A stretch of DNA of 64,000 bases from Marinomonas vulgaris (GTDB lineage: Bacteria; Pseudomonadota; Gammaproteobacteria; Pseudomonadales; Marinomonadaceae), in the NCBI RefSeq assembly GCF_018145875.1, contig NZ_JAGSSV010000004.1:124001-188000 (forward strand). The letters run 5' to 3'. Shown here piece after piece: positions 1-9,603 of this stretch. The notes under the pieces were generated by a model, which was not told where the DNA came from, ran no database searches, and worked only from the letters and a program-made list of their open reading frames with translations. Within the stretch, counting starts at the first letter, position 1; every line of letters begins with the position of its first letter. The translations under genes were made by a program, and so were the position numbers.

Positions 1-236
1 TTATGGGCATGGTGTTTGTGCTGATTAGTGAGCGCCTGCCGTCTCTTGAACCATATCGTCCCTTGTTAATTGTTGGCTTTTTAGGCGCTTTCACAACCTT
101 TTCGACTTTTTCTTTGGAAATTGTCGCGCTAATCAACATGCAAGCTTGGCTAAGTGCGTTAAGCTATTTATTATTAAGCTGTGTTTTGGGGATCGCGGGC
201 TTAGCGGCCGGCATGACGCTGACTCGACTTTTTTGA
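1..236 (+). CDS. crcB: CrcB/FluC fluoride ion channel, C-terminal part (5' truncated by window edge)
   Basis: This is the last 77 or so codons of a small membrane protein whose start lies left of the window. The segment GFLGAFTTFSTFSLE matches the conserved GxxGGxTTFSTF signature of CrcB/FluC channels, which export fluoride as dual-topology dimers in the inner membrane. Two hydrophobic stretches flank it, one before the motif and one near the C terminus. The family is usually about 125 residues, so somewhat more than half is visible. A 5' fluoride riboswitch, if present, would be outside the window. serS follows on the same strand after about 80 bases. Confidence 0.85.
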   Translation, partial: MGMVFVLISERLPSLEPYRPLLIVGFLGAFTTFSTFSLEIVALINMQAWLSALSYLLLSCVLGIAGLAAGMTLTRLF

Positions 237-256
237 AAAGCATTTCTAATGCTTAG

Positions 257-1621
<1,365 letters not shown>

Positions 1622-1650
1622 GTGGCACAAAAATCAAACGAATAATTAAA

Positions 1651-1681
1651 ACAAAAAAAGCCTCTGAAGAGGCTTTTTTTG
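1651..1681 (+). terminator. Rho-independent terminator after serS
   Basis: The sequence contains AGCCTC-TGAA-GAGGCT flanked by an A-run and a run of seven T. It lies about 30 bases after the serS stop and just before the cobA start, and would separate the two genes. Confidence 0.9.
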
Positions 1682-1702
1682 TGATGAGTGGAAAAGAATA
1701 TT

Positions 1703-2446
1703 ATGACGGGCAAGGTCTATTTGATTGGTGCGGGTCCTGGTGATCCAGAGTTATTAACGTTGAAAGCACATCGTTTGCTCATCATGGCCGACGTGGTGCT
1801 GTATGACCGTTTGGTTGGTAAGGAAATCATCGACCTGATTCCTGAAAACGCAGAAAAGCTGTACGTAGGCAAAGCGAAATCTTTGCACAGCCTTCCGCAA
1901 GACCAGATCAACAGTTTATTGGCAGAAAAAGCGAAGCAAGGTCATATGGTGGTGCGGCTCAAAGGCGGCGATCCGTTCATTTTTGGTCGTGGCGGTGAGG
2001 AGTTAGAAGAGCTTATTGAAGAAAATGTGCCCTTCGAAGTGGTGCCAGGTGTGACTGCGGCAGCCGGTTGTGCGGCTTATGCAGGGATTCCTTTAACGCA
2101 CCGTGATTATGCCCAGTCCGTGCGTTTTCTAACGGGTCACTTAAAAGATGGTACGACGGATCTACCTTGGGAAGAGCTGGTACATCCGGCGCAAACCTTG
2201 GTGATTTACATGGGTTTAACCGGATTGAAAGAGATCAGCCAATCTTTGATTCGATTTGGTATGGAGCCTTCTATGCCAGTCGCTATCGTCGAAAAAGGCA
2301 CGACCAAAGAGCAGCGCGTGTTTACCTCAACCATGAAAGACATTTACGATGTAGCAACGAAAAATGAAGTCAAATCGCCTTCACTATTGATTATCGGTGA
2401 AGTGGTAACTTTACAAAGTAAATTAGAGTGGTACGGTAAGTATTAA
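1703..2446 (+). CDS. cobA: Uroporphyrinogen-III C-methyltransferase (SUMT)
   Basis: SAM-dependent enzyme that methylates uroporphyrinogen III at C2 and C7 to give precorrin-2, the branch point to siroheme and cobalamin. The N terminus [19 protein letters not shown] is the family's SAM-binding opening. The motif [17 protein letters not shown] (residues about 83-99) and the VPGVTAA segment are also typical. The protein is the single-domain form (about 247 residues) and lacks the CysG oxidase/ferrochelatase part, so another gene must finish siroheme. I chose the ATG at 1703; a GTG 15 bases upstream is in frame but would add non-conserved residues. Several cobalamin salvage genes lie further along, but the nearest use of this product is more likely siroheme. 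Confidence 0.93.
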   Translation: MTGKVYLIGAGPGDPELLTLKAHRLLIMADVVLYDRLVGKEIIDLIPENAEKLYVGKAKSLHSLPQDQINSLLAEKAKQGHMVVRLKGGDPFIFGRGGEELEELIEENVPFEVVPGVTAAAGCAAYAGIPLTHRDYAQSVRFLTGHLKDGTTDLPWEELVHPAQTLVIYMGLTGLKEISQSLIRFGMEPSMPVAIVEKGTTKEQRVFTSTMKDIYDVATKNEVKSPSLLIIGEVVTLQSKLEWYGKY

Positions 2447-2450
2447 TTCG

Positions 2451-2771
2451 TTATAGACAGTTCGCAGGTTTGGGTAAGCCTGCGATTTTTGCTGCAAGTT
2501 TAGGTGGACTGCCAGGAAATAAGGTCATCAAATAAATACTGCGACCTTTTTCTTTGCCAAGCTTTTTTGTCACGGCTTTTACGAGTGGGCGCATGGCGGG
2601 AGACACTTCATACTCTTGGTAAAAGTCACGCAGTAAGTGAATGATTTCCCAATGGGCGTCCGTCATCTCGATGTCTACTTCAGCCGCCAGTTGATTGGCC
2701 AGTTCTGGTGTCCAATCGCTTAGGTTGAGCAAATACCCTTCTTCGTCCAAAACCAGGCTGTGATTTGTCAT
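2451..2771 (-). CDS. tusE: TusE/DsrC-family sulfur carrier protein
   Basis: Small cytoplasmic sulfur-relay protein that accepts persulfide sulfur from the TusBCD complex and hands it to MnmA for 2-thiolation of U34 in tRNA Lys, Glu and Gln. The C-terminal KPANCL, with the penultimate catalytic cysteine on a flexible arm, is diagnostic of TusE/DsrC. The second cysteine found in true sulfite-reductase DsrC proteins about ten residues upstream is not seen, favouring the tRNA role. The ATG at 2771 is preferred over an in-frame TTG 12 bases upstream. It is the last gene of tusDCBE, with only 5 bases between tusB and this start. Confidence 0.92.
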   Translation of the reverse strand: MTNHSLVLDEEGYLLNLSDWTPELANQLAAEVDIEMTDAHWEIIHLLRDFYQEYEVSPAMRPLVKAVTKKLGKEKGRSIYLMTLFPGSPPKLAAKIAGLPKPANCL

Positions 2772-2776
2772 TAGAT

Positions 2777-3064
2777 TTACCAACTTATGTTTGCTTCGGC
2801 GTTAAAGGTCGTGTTGACCCAGTCTTCGTCTGACAATGCCGTACCAATGTTAGGGGAAAGGCCATATGCAACGGCATCACTTTGTAAGTAATAGACCTCG
2901 ATGTTTTTACCATCAATAAGCGCTTTCACAGTATTGACTTGATGGACTAAACGTAAAATTCCCGCCTCGATAAAAAGAATATGATCGCCATCTTGTAGGC
3001 TGTTTTGCCAGTTAGCTTCCACCGAAGCTGGGTAATCGAGCTGATTGATTTGATGAAGCCGCAT
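2777..3064 (-). CDS. tusB: Sulfur relay protein TusB/DsrH
   Basis: Small subunit of the TusBCD heterohexamer that relays sulfur from TusA to TusE during 2-thiouridine synthesis. About 95 residues, the family length. The DsrH-like pattern is visible: an N-terminal LHQIN strand, then GDHILFIEAGIL, and YYLQSDAVAYGL. The usual TusB lacks the catalytic cysteine of TusD, and none is present here. I start at the ATG at 3064; an in-frame TTG 12 bases upstream is also possible. It sits between tusC and tusE in a tight same-strand run. Confidence 0.88.
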   Translation of the reverse strand: MRLHQINQLDYPASVEANWQNSLQDGDHILFIEAGILRLVHQVNTVKALIDGKNIEVYYLQSDAVAYGLSPNIGTALSDEDWVNTTFNAEANISW

Positions 3065-3099
3065 AATGTAAACCAAATGTTAAAACTAAAAGTGAAAAA

Positions 3100-3447
3100 T
3101 TAAAACCGGAAAACCTGTTGGTACTGTGAAAACAGAGTCTGCCATTGTTCGGTGTCGAGTGGTGTGACGCCAGGCCAGACATTTTCGCCATTTGGGGCTA
3201 TTTTGTCGCTTTCCACAAATAGGTTGTCGATGTCATAAAACTCCAGACCATCGAGCAACTTATGCAGATTTTTGCCTTGCATGGAGTCGGGTTGTTGCTG
3301 GGTCGACAACAGAGACAAAGCAGCGCCGGATAGGCAAAGGTCGACAGGTTGCTCAAAGGTCGCGAGTACCAGTGCAAGGTCGAGTCCTTCTTTCACGGCC
3401 AAACTGGAGTAAGGGCTGCTGTCTAGGTGGATCAACGTATGCTTCAT
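3100..3447 (-). CDS. tusC: Sulfur relay protein TusC/DsrF
   Basis: Middle subunit of the TusBCD complex in the tRNA 2-thiolation relay. The 115-residue length and DsrE/F-type fold pattern fit: a short first strand followed by a helix with KEGLDLALVLATFEQPVDLCLSGAAL, where the family typically has GREGLDxxLAxAxFxQ. Only 4 bases separate it from tusD upstream, and tusB follows after 35 bases, so the four genes are almost certainly one operon. The ATG at 3447 follows the tusD stop directly. Confidence 0.9.
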   Translation of the reverse strand: MKHTLIHLDSSPYSSLAVKEGLDLALVLATFEQPVDLCLSGAALSLLSTQQQPDSMQGKNLHKLLDGLEFYDIDNLFVESDKIAPNGENVWPGVTPLDTEQWQTLFSQYQQVFRF

Positions 3448-3451
3448 GGTG

Positions 3452-3844
3452 CTACCTAAACTGAATGATTTTGTGGGTGCTGTTCATTAAATCTACCAAG
3501 GTACCAAGACCCTCTAGTTGAAAACCATCCGCCAAAGAGTGTTGATCTAGCTCGTAGCGCTGGCTTTCTGTTTTGTTCACTATGCCTCGTCTTACGGCGG
3601 CGGCGATGCATAAATACAGCGGCACCTTGTGTTGCTCTGCAGCGGCTTGCCATGCTTGAGTGAGGTTAATCTCATCTCTGGGTGGTTGTGCTAATGTGTT
3701 GCCAATCAGTACGGCGTCTTGATAAAAAAATACCCCTTTAATGCTGTCTGGGTAGGCTTTCATAGCAGCGTTTAGAAACCGTAAAGCAGAGTGGCAGGCC
3801 TTACTTTGGTAAGGCGAGCCTGTGATTAGCAAGGTGTATTGCAT
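3452..3844 (-). CDS. tusD: Sulfurtransferase TusD/DsrE
   Basis: Catalytic subunit of the TusBCD sulfur relay complex. It carries persulfide on a conserved cysteine, probably the one in PLYLCIAAAVRRG (near residue 75). The N terminus MQYTLLITGSPYQSKA is typical of DsrE-like proteins, as is the central FFYQDAVLIGN segment. An in-frame codon at 3862 would add six residues, but the ATG at 3844 matches the family start. It is the first gene of tusDCBE. The 87-base gap to the upstream BI-1 family gene contains a terminator, so the operon probably has its own promoter there. Confidence 0.9.
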   Translation of the reverse strand: MQYTLLITGSPYQSKACHSALRFLNAAMKAYPDSIKGVFFYQDAVLIGNTLAQPPRDEINLTQAWQAAAEQHKVPLYLCIAAAVRRGIVNKTESQRYELDQHSLADGFQLEGLGTLVDLMNSTHKIIQFR

Positions 3845-3887
3845 GGTAAGTGTGGCCTTCAAAAATAATGGAATGAATTTTACACAT

Positions 3888-3913
3888 AAAAAAGGCCGCA
3901 GTCAGCGGCCTTT
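3888..3913 (-). terminator. Terminator after the BI-1 family gene
   Basis: The hairpin AAAGGCCGC / GCGGCCTTT has a five-base loop and is followed on the minus strand by TTTTATG. It lies 20 bases past the BI-1 gene stop and before tusD, separating the two minus-strand units. Confidence 0.8.
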
Positions 3914-3931
3914 CATAAGAGACGTTAGTCA

Positions 3932-4585
3932 TTAGTCACGAGACATGCCGATCAATGACAAAATACTGAGGAACATGTTGTACAAAGAAACATACAGGTT
4001 AACCGTTGCTACAATGTAGTTTGTTTCACCACCACGCACGATTTGGCTAGTTTGAAGCAGGATAACGGCGGCAGAGAAAAGCGCGAAACCGGCTGAGATG
4101 AAAATTTGCAAAGCAGGCATTTTGACGAAAATACCGGCAATAACCGCAAACAACAATACAAAGAAACCCACGGTGATGAAGCCGTTTAAGAAGCTAAAGT
4201 CTTTCTTAGACACTAAAGCGTAAGCAGATAGACCAAGGAAAGATAAACCTGTGATGCCTAAGGCGCTCATGATCATGCTGGCGCCATTCGCCATATTCAT
4301 ATAGGCACTTAGAATGGGCCCAAGGGTGAGACCCATGAAGCCAGTCAGTGCGAAAACACAAAGAATACCGGCGGCGCTGTTTTGGAATTTATGAGTCAAA
4401 AACAATAGACCATAAAAACCGACCAAAGTGATAATAAGGCCCGGATGAGGTAGGTTTAACGCCATGCTCATGCCAGCGGTGAAGGCACTGAACAACAAGG
4501 TAAGCGACAATAGCCCGTAGGTATTACGGAGCGTTTTGTTTGCCGCTTGTGACGAGTGCGTCGAAAGGGCTTCTGTGTAGCGCAT
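3932..4585 (-). CDS. yccA: Bax inhibitor-1/YccA family integral membrane protein
   Basis: Inner-membrane protein of the BI-1 family, about 217 residues with seven predicted hydrophobic helices filling the region after residue 20. E. coli YccA (219 residues) binds FtsH and modulates its proteolysis of SecY; other BI-1 members behave as pH-gated calcium leaks. The conserved TM features GLTLGPIL and the C-terminal YVSLYNMFLSILSLIG are visible. In E. coli yccA also neighbours tusE (yccK), so the linkage seen here is old. It has its own terminator downstream and about 230 bases of non-coding sequence upstream. Confidence 0.9.
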   Translation of the reverse strand: MRYTEALSTHSSQAANKTLRNTYGLLSLTLLFSAFTAGMSMALNLPHPGLIITLVGFYGLLFLTHKFQNSAAGILCVFALTGFMGLTLGPILSAYMNMANGASMIMSALGITGLSFLGLSAYALVSKKDFSFLNGFITVGFFVLLFAVIAGIFVKMPALQIFISAGFALFSAAVILLQTSQIVRGGETNYIVATVNLYVSLYNMFLSILSLIGMSRD

Positions 4586-4813
4586 GGAATTCTCCTTTAA
4601 GGTTTATAACGATCAATAGACGTAATATGCGGCTGAAAGTTCCAAACTTCAAGCAAGATTCTTATTAATAGGCGTAAAGCCTGCTGCTGTTCATACACGC
4701 CTTAATTTCGTTACCATATCTTATTGTTAACCATTGCTGAGCAGAAGGTTATCGTGCTTATAAGTATGGCTTTTGGTAGACTATTAGACTGAATAAACGA
4801 AGCGAGATGTCTC

Positions 4814-5617
4814 TTGGATAATGATTACTTTTTGCCGATATCATTTTCTATGGCCACGCAAATTGGCTTAGAAGAAACGGTATTGCTTACTTTTTTGAAG
4901 CAACAAACTTACTTGACGGGATCGTCTGTATTGCGTGTCGAAATGAGTCGATTGAGCGCTCAATTACCCTTTTGGACTGTGCCTATAATGATGCGGTTTT
5001 TGGCTAATTTGCAGATTGCTCAGCTGGTCAGTTTTCAGCGCCAAGATGACATCCTTGAAATACAGCTAGCTTCAGCACAAAAGACAGCACAGACAATAAA
5101 GCCGTCGCCGAATATGACGCAAGAGGATCCATTGATGGCGAAAATGGATCGGCTGCAAAAAGCATCGCGGGAAAAGAGTGAGGAGTTCACCCCTCAACCA
5201 AAAAGTTACCCTGCCAAGCAGCCAGTTCGACAGTACGATATGCCCTCTACACCGCCGGTGGTAAATGATCGTCGTGGTGTAACGGATTTCGATCTCTATT
5301 TAGAACAAAAAGAGCGTGCTCGACAGCCTGATCAATGGCAACCTGAAGAAGCGACACTAGAACAAATTGGACAGGCTGGCATTGCTCGTGATTTTGCTTT
5401 GTCTTTGCAGACTGAGTTTTTGCTGCGAATCAAAGAACAACGCAAAAATGTCAGAACTTGGAACAGTGAATTTTTTAAATACGTAAAACGTCAGTGGCAA
5501 TACAAACAATCGGATCGATCTTCTTATGAAGGAACCTCAGGCAGTTCAAAATTTACTAAAACCTCTCGAGAACAAGTTAGCGACGCCCTCAACAACATAC
5601 ACGACACAGACTGGTGA
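4814..5617 (+). CDS. Putative primosomal/replication-initiation protein (lambda O / DnaT-like)
   Basis: I do not recognise a named family member, but the architecture is suggestive. Residues 1-90 look like a winged-helix domain of the phage replication protein O/DnaT type (GLEETVLLTFLKQQTYL, then LSAQLPFWTVPIMMRFLANL). A low-complexity Q/P/K-rich linker follows (90-150). Residues about 156-235 resemble the DnaT C-terminal single-strand-DNA-binding domain, with the spaced pattern WQPEEATLEQIGQAGIARDFA, then FLLRIKEQRK and TWNSEFFKYVKRQW (given as separate segments). The start is a TTG at 4814 that gives MDNDYFLPISF; an internal ATG at 4850 is possible. The gene overlaps the next one by 92 bases in another frame. 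Together they could load or stimulate DnaB helicase. Nothing else phage-like lies nearby. Confidence 0.6.
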   Translation: MDNDYFLPISFSMATQIGLEETVLLTFLKQQTYLTGSSVLRVEMSRLSAQLPFWTVPIMMRFLANLQIAQLVSFQRQDDILEIQLASAQKTAQTIKPSPNMTQEDPLMAKMDRLQKASREKSEEFTPQPKSYPAKQPVRQYDMPSTPPVVNDRRGVTDFDLYLEQKERARQPDQWQPEEATLEQIGQAGIARDFALSLQTEFLLRIKEQRKNVRTWNSEFFKYVKRQWQYKQSDRSSYEGTSGSSKFTKTSREQVSDALNNIHDTDW

Positions 5618-6335
5618 GCAGGGGGCGGGGCATCGTGAATCAGGCCCTACAGCAGCCGAACAGCAGACTCGTGTTCTGGTCAACATGTTATTTGCTCGAT
5701 TTAAAGCTATTTATACACACAAATTTGCCTCGGCCTACAGCACCACTGATGAGGTAAAGCTCGCCAAACGAGAATGGGCAATTGCCCTTAAAGGCTTTCA
5801 AGAGCCATTGTTGGCCTATGCGGTTGAGCGTACTAAAGAAGTGCATCCTTGGCCGCCGACAATTGCGGACTTTTTAAAACTGATCAATACCGCTTATAAA
5901 GCCTACGGTTTGGCAGATCCTCGCTCTGCGTATTTAGAAGCATGTGCCTGCCGTTCTGATCCGCTGATGTATAAATGGAGCCATCCCTCGGTATTTTTTG
6001 CTGGCTCAGAAGTGGGTTGGTACAAGATTAAGTCAGAAGAGGAGCGGGTGAGCTGGCCCTTGTTTGAAGCGGCTTACGTGAAAGTGGTGGATAGAGTTAT
6101 AGCGGGTGAGCGCTTGGTAATTCCCAAAGTGACCATGATCGAAAACAAACAGACGCTCAATGTCACCGAGCTGGTTCGTCATATTTCGAGTCAGTTAGAT
6201 ATGCCAGAAGAGCAGGTTTTACCTCTTTTGTACTACACACAAAAAACCCAAGGCTCGGGTATTCGTTTACGCTACCGAGAGATCAGTGAAAAAAAATTAC
6301 TCGATATGGGCTATAAGGAAAAACTTCCAGAATAA
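5526..6335 (+). CDS. Putative replicative helicase loader, lambda P-like
   Basis: A 269-residue protein without an AAA+ P-loop. The middle part (FARFKAIYTHKF, then AKREWAIALKGFQ, then VHPWPPTIADFLKLI) follows the pattern of phage lambda P and related helicase loaders: an aromatic start, a W-A-AL core and a P-T-DF end. The C-terminal third (residues 185-269) is a separate small domain with ISSQLDMPEEQVLPLLYY. The first 35 codons overlap the end of the preceding gene in a different frame, so translation is likely coupled; no convincing in-frame start exists between the overlap and residue 50. Adjacency to a lambda O/DnaT-like gene supports a primosome-loading role, but this is inference from weak similarity. 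Confidence 0.55.
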   Translation: MKEPQAVQNLLKPLENKLATPSTTYTTQTGEQGAGHRESGPTAAEQQTRVLVNMLFARFKAIYTHKFASAYSTTDEVKLAKREWAIALKGFQEPLLAYAVERTKEVHPWPPTIADFLKLINTAYKAYGLADPRSAYLEACACRSDPLMYKWSHPSVFFAGSEVGWYKIKSEEERVSWPLFEAAYVKVVDRVIAGERLVIPKVTMIENKQTLNVTELVRHISSQLDMPEEQVLPLLYYTQKTQGSGIRLRYREISEKKLLDMGYKEKLPE

Positions 6336-6453
6336 CGGTGAGTTTTGAGTCTTTGTTCGATAACATAATTCAAGGTGGCAGGACGCCATTAGCATGCTTC
6401 AATCGATCGATGATTGAAATGAACAAGGAAGGGAGAGATTTTGTGAGGCTGTT

Positions 6454-7095
6454 ATGTTGAAAGTACTTATTGTTGATGATCACGATGTGGTTAGCCATGG
6501 CATTAGTCGCGTATTGCAAGACGTTCAGGGTGTGAATGTGGTGGGTGTGGTTCACAGCGGTGAAGACGCCATTGTGAAAACAAAAGCCTTGCTGCCAGAC
6601 ATCGTTTTAATGGATGTGCACATGCCTGGCATTGGTGGTTTAGGCGCGACAAAAGAAATTAAACGCTTGTTACCAAAAACCAAGGTAATTGCTTTATCGG
6701 CGATGGATGACAACTTATATCCTGTCAAGTTACTTGAAGTCGGGGCATCTGGCTATCTTACCAAAGGTACAAACACGTCTGAGCTGTTAGAGGCCATCCA
6801 GATAGTGGCCAAAGGTGAGCACTATATTTCCAAAAGTGTGGCACAAAAAATGGCACTGTCGAAGTTCTCTATCGATGGACAAGGTTCGCCGCTTGGGCAA
6901 TTGTCTGATCGAGAGTTGCAAGTGGCGCAAATGATTGTCGATTGTAAAAAATCCACTGAAATTGCCGATCATTTAAACGTGAGCCCTAAAACAGTGAGTA
7001 CTTACCGCACGCGTATTTTTACCAAGCTGAACATAGAAAGCGATGTTGAATTAATTCGTTTGGCGGTTCGCTATCATGTGCTCGGTATGGGCTAG
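6454..7095 (+). CDS. gacA: GacA/UvrY-type response regulator (NarL/LuxR family)
   Basis: Response regulator of the GacS/GacA (BarA/UvrY) pathway, which in relatives activates small RNAs that titrate RsmA/CsrA. The receiver domain covers residues 1-120 with acidic pocket D8/D9, phospho-acceptor D54 in VLMDVHMPG and the switch lysine in YLTKG. The C-terminal LuxR-type helix-turn-helix spans about 148-206 (LSDRELQVAQMIV, then SPKTVSTYRTRIFTKL). The length of 213 residues and the position directly upstream of uvrC are the classical arrangement in Pseudomonas and E. coli. The stop is 18 bases before uvrC, so the two are probably cotranscribed. Confidence 0.93.
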   Translation: MLKVLIVDDHDVVSHGISRVLQDVQGVNVVGVVHSGEDAIVKTKALLPDIVLMDVHMPGIGGLGATKEIKRLLPKTKVIALSAMDDNLYPVKLLEVGASGYLTKGTNTSELLEAIQIVAKGEHYISKSVAQKMALSKFSIDGQGSPLGQLSDRELQVAQMIVDCKKSTEIADHLNVSPKTVSTYRTRIFTKLNIESDVELIRLAVRYHVLGMG

Positions 7096-7113
7096 GCGAA
7101 AAACGAGGTTTGT

Positions 7114-8937
7114 TTGAGCCATTTAGAATTTGATCCAAAGCATTTTGTTGCCAACTTAACCACACGTCCTGGGGTTTATCGTATGTACGATGACCAGGAG
7201 GTGTTGCTTTATGTTGGCAAAGCCAAAAACCTAAAGAATCGAGTGGCCAGCTATTTTCGCGCCACTGGTTTAACGACCAAAACCATGGCCTTGGTGAGTC
7301 GTATCCACTCTATTGAAATCGCTGTTACCAAAAGTGATACCGAAGCGCTGTTGCTTGAACAGACCCTGATCAAGCAACACAGGCCGCCTTATAATATTTT
7401 GCTTCGTGACGATAAATCTTACCCTTATATATTGCTGTCTAACCATCTTCATCCTGCCTTGCTGTTTCGTCGCGGTAATAAAACGGACAAAGGCACCCTG
7501 TTTGGACCCTTTCCAAGCGGTACAGCGGTGAAAGAAAGCCTGATTACCATGCAAAAGGTATTTAAAGTTCGTCAATGCGAAGACAGTACCTACGCGAATC
7601 GATCTCGACCCTGCCTACAATACCAAATCAAACGTTGTTCGGGACCTTGTGTGGGGCTGATCAGTGATGAAGAGTATGAGTCAGATGTGCGCCATGCCAA
7701 AATGTTTTTGCAGGGCAAAGACCAAGAGTTAACGGCGGAAATTACCTCACAAATGAGTGCCGCTGCGGCTGATATGGAGTTTGAGCGTGCGGCTGAGTTG
7801 CGTGACCAAGTGATCCAACTCAAGCACATTCAAGAGCAGCAGCACGTGTATGGACAAACCGGTGACGCTGATGTGATTGCCTCGATTATTCAACCTGGTG
7901 GCCTTTGCGTACATATGATGATGGTGCGAAAGGGTAAAGTCGTTGGCAGTAAAAGTCATTACCCTAAAATGCCTCTTGAAATTAGCGAAGGGGAATTATT
8001 ATCGTCTTTTATAGCGCAATTTTATCTAGGTGGTATCCAAGAGTTGCCCAAGACGCTTATCATTAGTCATGAATTAGACGATGGTGATGCACTGGTTGCG
8101 GGTATTTTTGAAACCACGAAGAAAAAAATTGAAGTAGTCAGTAACGTAAGAGGGCAGCGGGCCAGATGGCTTGAGTTAGCAAGACTCAATGCTGAACAAG
8201 GTTTACAGGCTCGTTTATCAGATAAACGTAATCATTTTAGTCGTATTACGGCGTTGCAAAAGCTGCTTGGGTTTCATGAGCCGCCTGCTCACATGGAGTG
8301 TTTCGACATCAGTCATTCCAGTGGCGAAGCGACGGTGGCTTCTTGTGTGGTGTTTGGCCCAGATGGGCCAGATAAAAAGCGCTATCGATCGTTTAATATC
8401 GAAGGCGTAGAGCCTGGAGACGACTACGGCGCAATGAAGCAAGCACTAACACGACGCTATAAACGGGTGAAAAGTGGCGAGCTCGATGCGCCTGATGTGT
8501 TGTTAATCGACGGTGGTAAAGGCCAGCTCACTCAGGCGGAAACCGTGCTGAGAGAGTTAGGGCTAGTGAATATATTTTTGCTTGGGGTCGCAAAGGGCGA
8601 TACTCGAAAGCCAGGCCTTGAAACCCTATATATAGGTTCAAAAGAAGACGAAGTGGTATTACCACCCGATTCGGCTGCTTTGCACCTCATTCAACATATT
8701 CGTGACGAAGCTCACAGGTTCGCGGTGAAAAGCCATCGTCGTCGGCGCGATAAGAAGCGTCGACACTCTGTATTAGAAGATATTCCGGGCATTGGCCCGA
8801 CCCGTCGCAAAGAACTGCTGATGGCGTTTGGTGGTTATCAAGAATTGTTGTCTGCCAGTCAGGAGGACATAGCAAAAGTGAAAGGAATCAGTGTGAAAAA
8901 AGCGGAAGAGATTTACCTTAATCTCCATAAAAGTTAA
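7114..8937 (+). CDS. uvrC: Excinuclease ABC subunit C
   Basis: Nuclease of UvrABC nucleotide excision repair, cutting 3' and 5' of the lesion in a UvrB-DNA complex. The 607 residues match the family. Visible parts: the GIY-YIG domain (residues 17-95, PGVYRMYDDQE and LYVGKAKNLKNRV), a UVR motif near 200-235 (FERAAELRDQV), the RNase H-like endonuclease domain (ECFDISHSSGE, LIDGGKGQL) and the C-terminal helix-hairpin-helix (LEDIPGIGPTRRKELL). The start is TTG at 7114, with GAGG six bases upstream; it gives an N terminus like that of E. coli UvrC. It lies between gacA and pgsA as in pseudomonads. Confidence 0.96.
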   Translation: MSHLEFDPKHFVANLTTRPGVYRMYDDQEVLLYVGKAKNLKNRVASYFRATGLTTKTMALVSRIHSIEIAVTKSDTEALLLEQTLIKQHRPPYNILLRDDKSYPYILLSNHLHPALLFRRGNKTDKGTLFGPFPSGTAVKESLITMQKVFKVRQCEDSTYANRSRPCLQYQIKRCSGPCVGLISDEEYESDVRHAKMFLQGKDQELTAEITSQMSAAAADMEFERAAELRDQVIQLKHIQEQQHVYGQTGDADVIASIIQPGGLCVHMMMVRKGKVVGSKSHYPKMPLEISEGELLSSFIAQFYLGGIQELPKTLIISHELDDGDALVAGIFETTKKKIEVVSNVRGQRARWLELARLNAEQGLQARLSDKRNHFSRITALQKLLGFHEPPAHMECFDISHSSGEATVASCVVFGPDGPDKKRYRSFNIEGVEPGDDYGAMKQALTRRYKRVKSGELDAPDVLLIDGGKGQLTQAETVLRELGLVNIFLLGVAKGDTRKPGLETLYIGSKEDEVVLPPDSAALHLIQHIRDEAHRFAVKSHRRRRDKKRRHSVLEDIPGIGPTRRKELLMAFGGYQELLSASQEDIAKVKGISVKKAEEIYLNLHKS

Positions 8938-8993
8938 CTCATAGCGTTACGCTTAAATAAGTGTCGGTGCACATACTCATTACTAGGAATAAA

Positions 8994-9554
8994 ATGAACA
9001 TACCCAATATTTTGACTTCCGTACGAATCTTTATGATTCCCGTTCTAGTCGCTGTGTATTATTTGCCATGGGAAGGGCGTTTTCATGCGTGCGCTATTAT
9101 TTTTGCCTTAGCAGCCGTTACCGACTGGTTGGATGGCTATTTGGCTAGAAAACTCAACCAGACAACGGCGTTCGGAGCCTTCTTTGACCCTGTTGCCGAT
9201 AAGTTGATGGTATCTATTGCTTTGGTGTTGCTGGTGGCGAGTTATTCAAACCCCTTACTGACATTAGCCAGTGCCGTCATTGTCGGTCGTGAGATTGTGA
9301 TCTCGGCATTGCGTGAGTGGATGGCCGAAATGGGCAAACGTGCCAGTGTTGCTGTGTCTTATATCGGCAAGCTGAAAACCACTATGCAGATGTTGGCGAT
9401 TTTCATTTTATTAGGCAGTCGCCCTGGCAGTTTTGAATCTCATATTGGAGAGGCCGTATTAATAGCTGCCGCGTTATTAACCTTATGGTCTATGTATATT
9501 TATTTAAAAGCGGCATGGCCAGAGCTAATGCCTAAAGAGTCGGTTGAAAAGTAA
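8994..9554 (+). CDS. pgsA: CDP-diacylglycerol--glycerol-3-phosphate 3-phosphatidyltransferase
   Basis: Inner-membrane enzyme that makes phosphatidylglycerophosphate, the first committed step to phosphatidylglycerol and cardiolipin. The CDP-alcohol phosphotransferase motif D-x2-DG-x2-AR-x8-G-x3-D-x3-D is intact (DWLDGYLARKL, then FGAFFDPVADK). About 186 residues with four to six hydrophobic segments. I start at the ATG at 8994 (MNIPNILTSVRI), which has AGGA five bases upstream; a GTG at 8961 would add 11 non-conserved residues. It ends the gacA-uvrC-pgsA run and is followed by the tRNA promoter. Confidence 0.95.
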   Translation: MNIPNILTSVRIFMIPVLVAVYYLPWEGRFHACAIIFALAAVTDWLDGYLARKLNQTTAFGAFFDPVADKLMVSIALVLLVASYSNPLLTLASAVIVGREIVISALREWMAEMGKRASVAVSYIGKLKTTMQMLAIFILLGSRPGSFESHIGEAVLIAAALLTLWSMYIYLKAAWPELMPKESVEK

Positions 9555-9603
9555 ACAGATTTTTAAAAAATGCCTAAGTTATGAATTAATTTGAATTTTT
9601 CCC

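Noticed and set aside
4814..6335. A prophage or integrated phage remnant based on lambda O/P-like genes
   Set aside because: No integrase, structural genes, repeats or att-like flanks are visible, and the flanks (yccA, gacA-uvrC) are normal chromosome.
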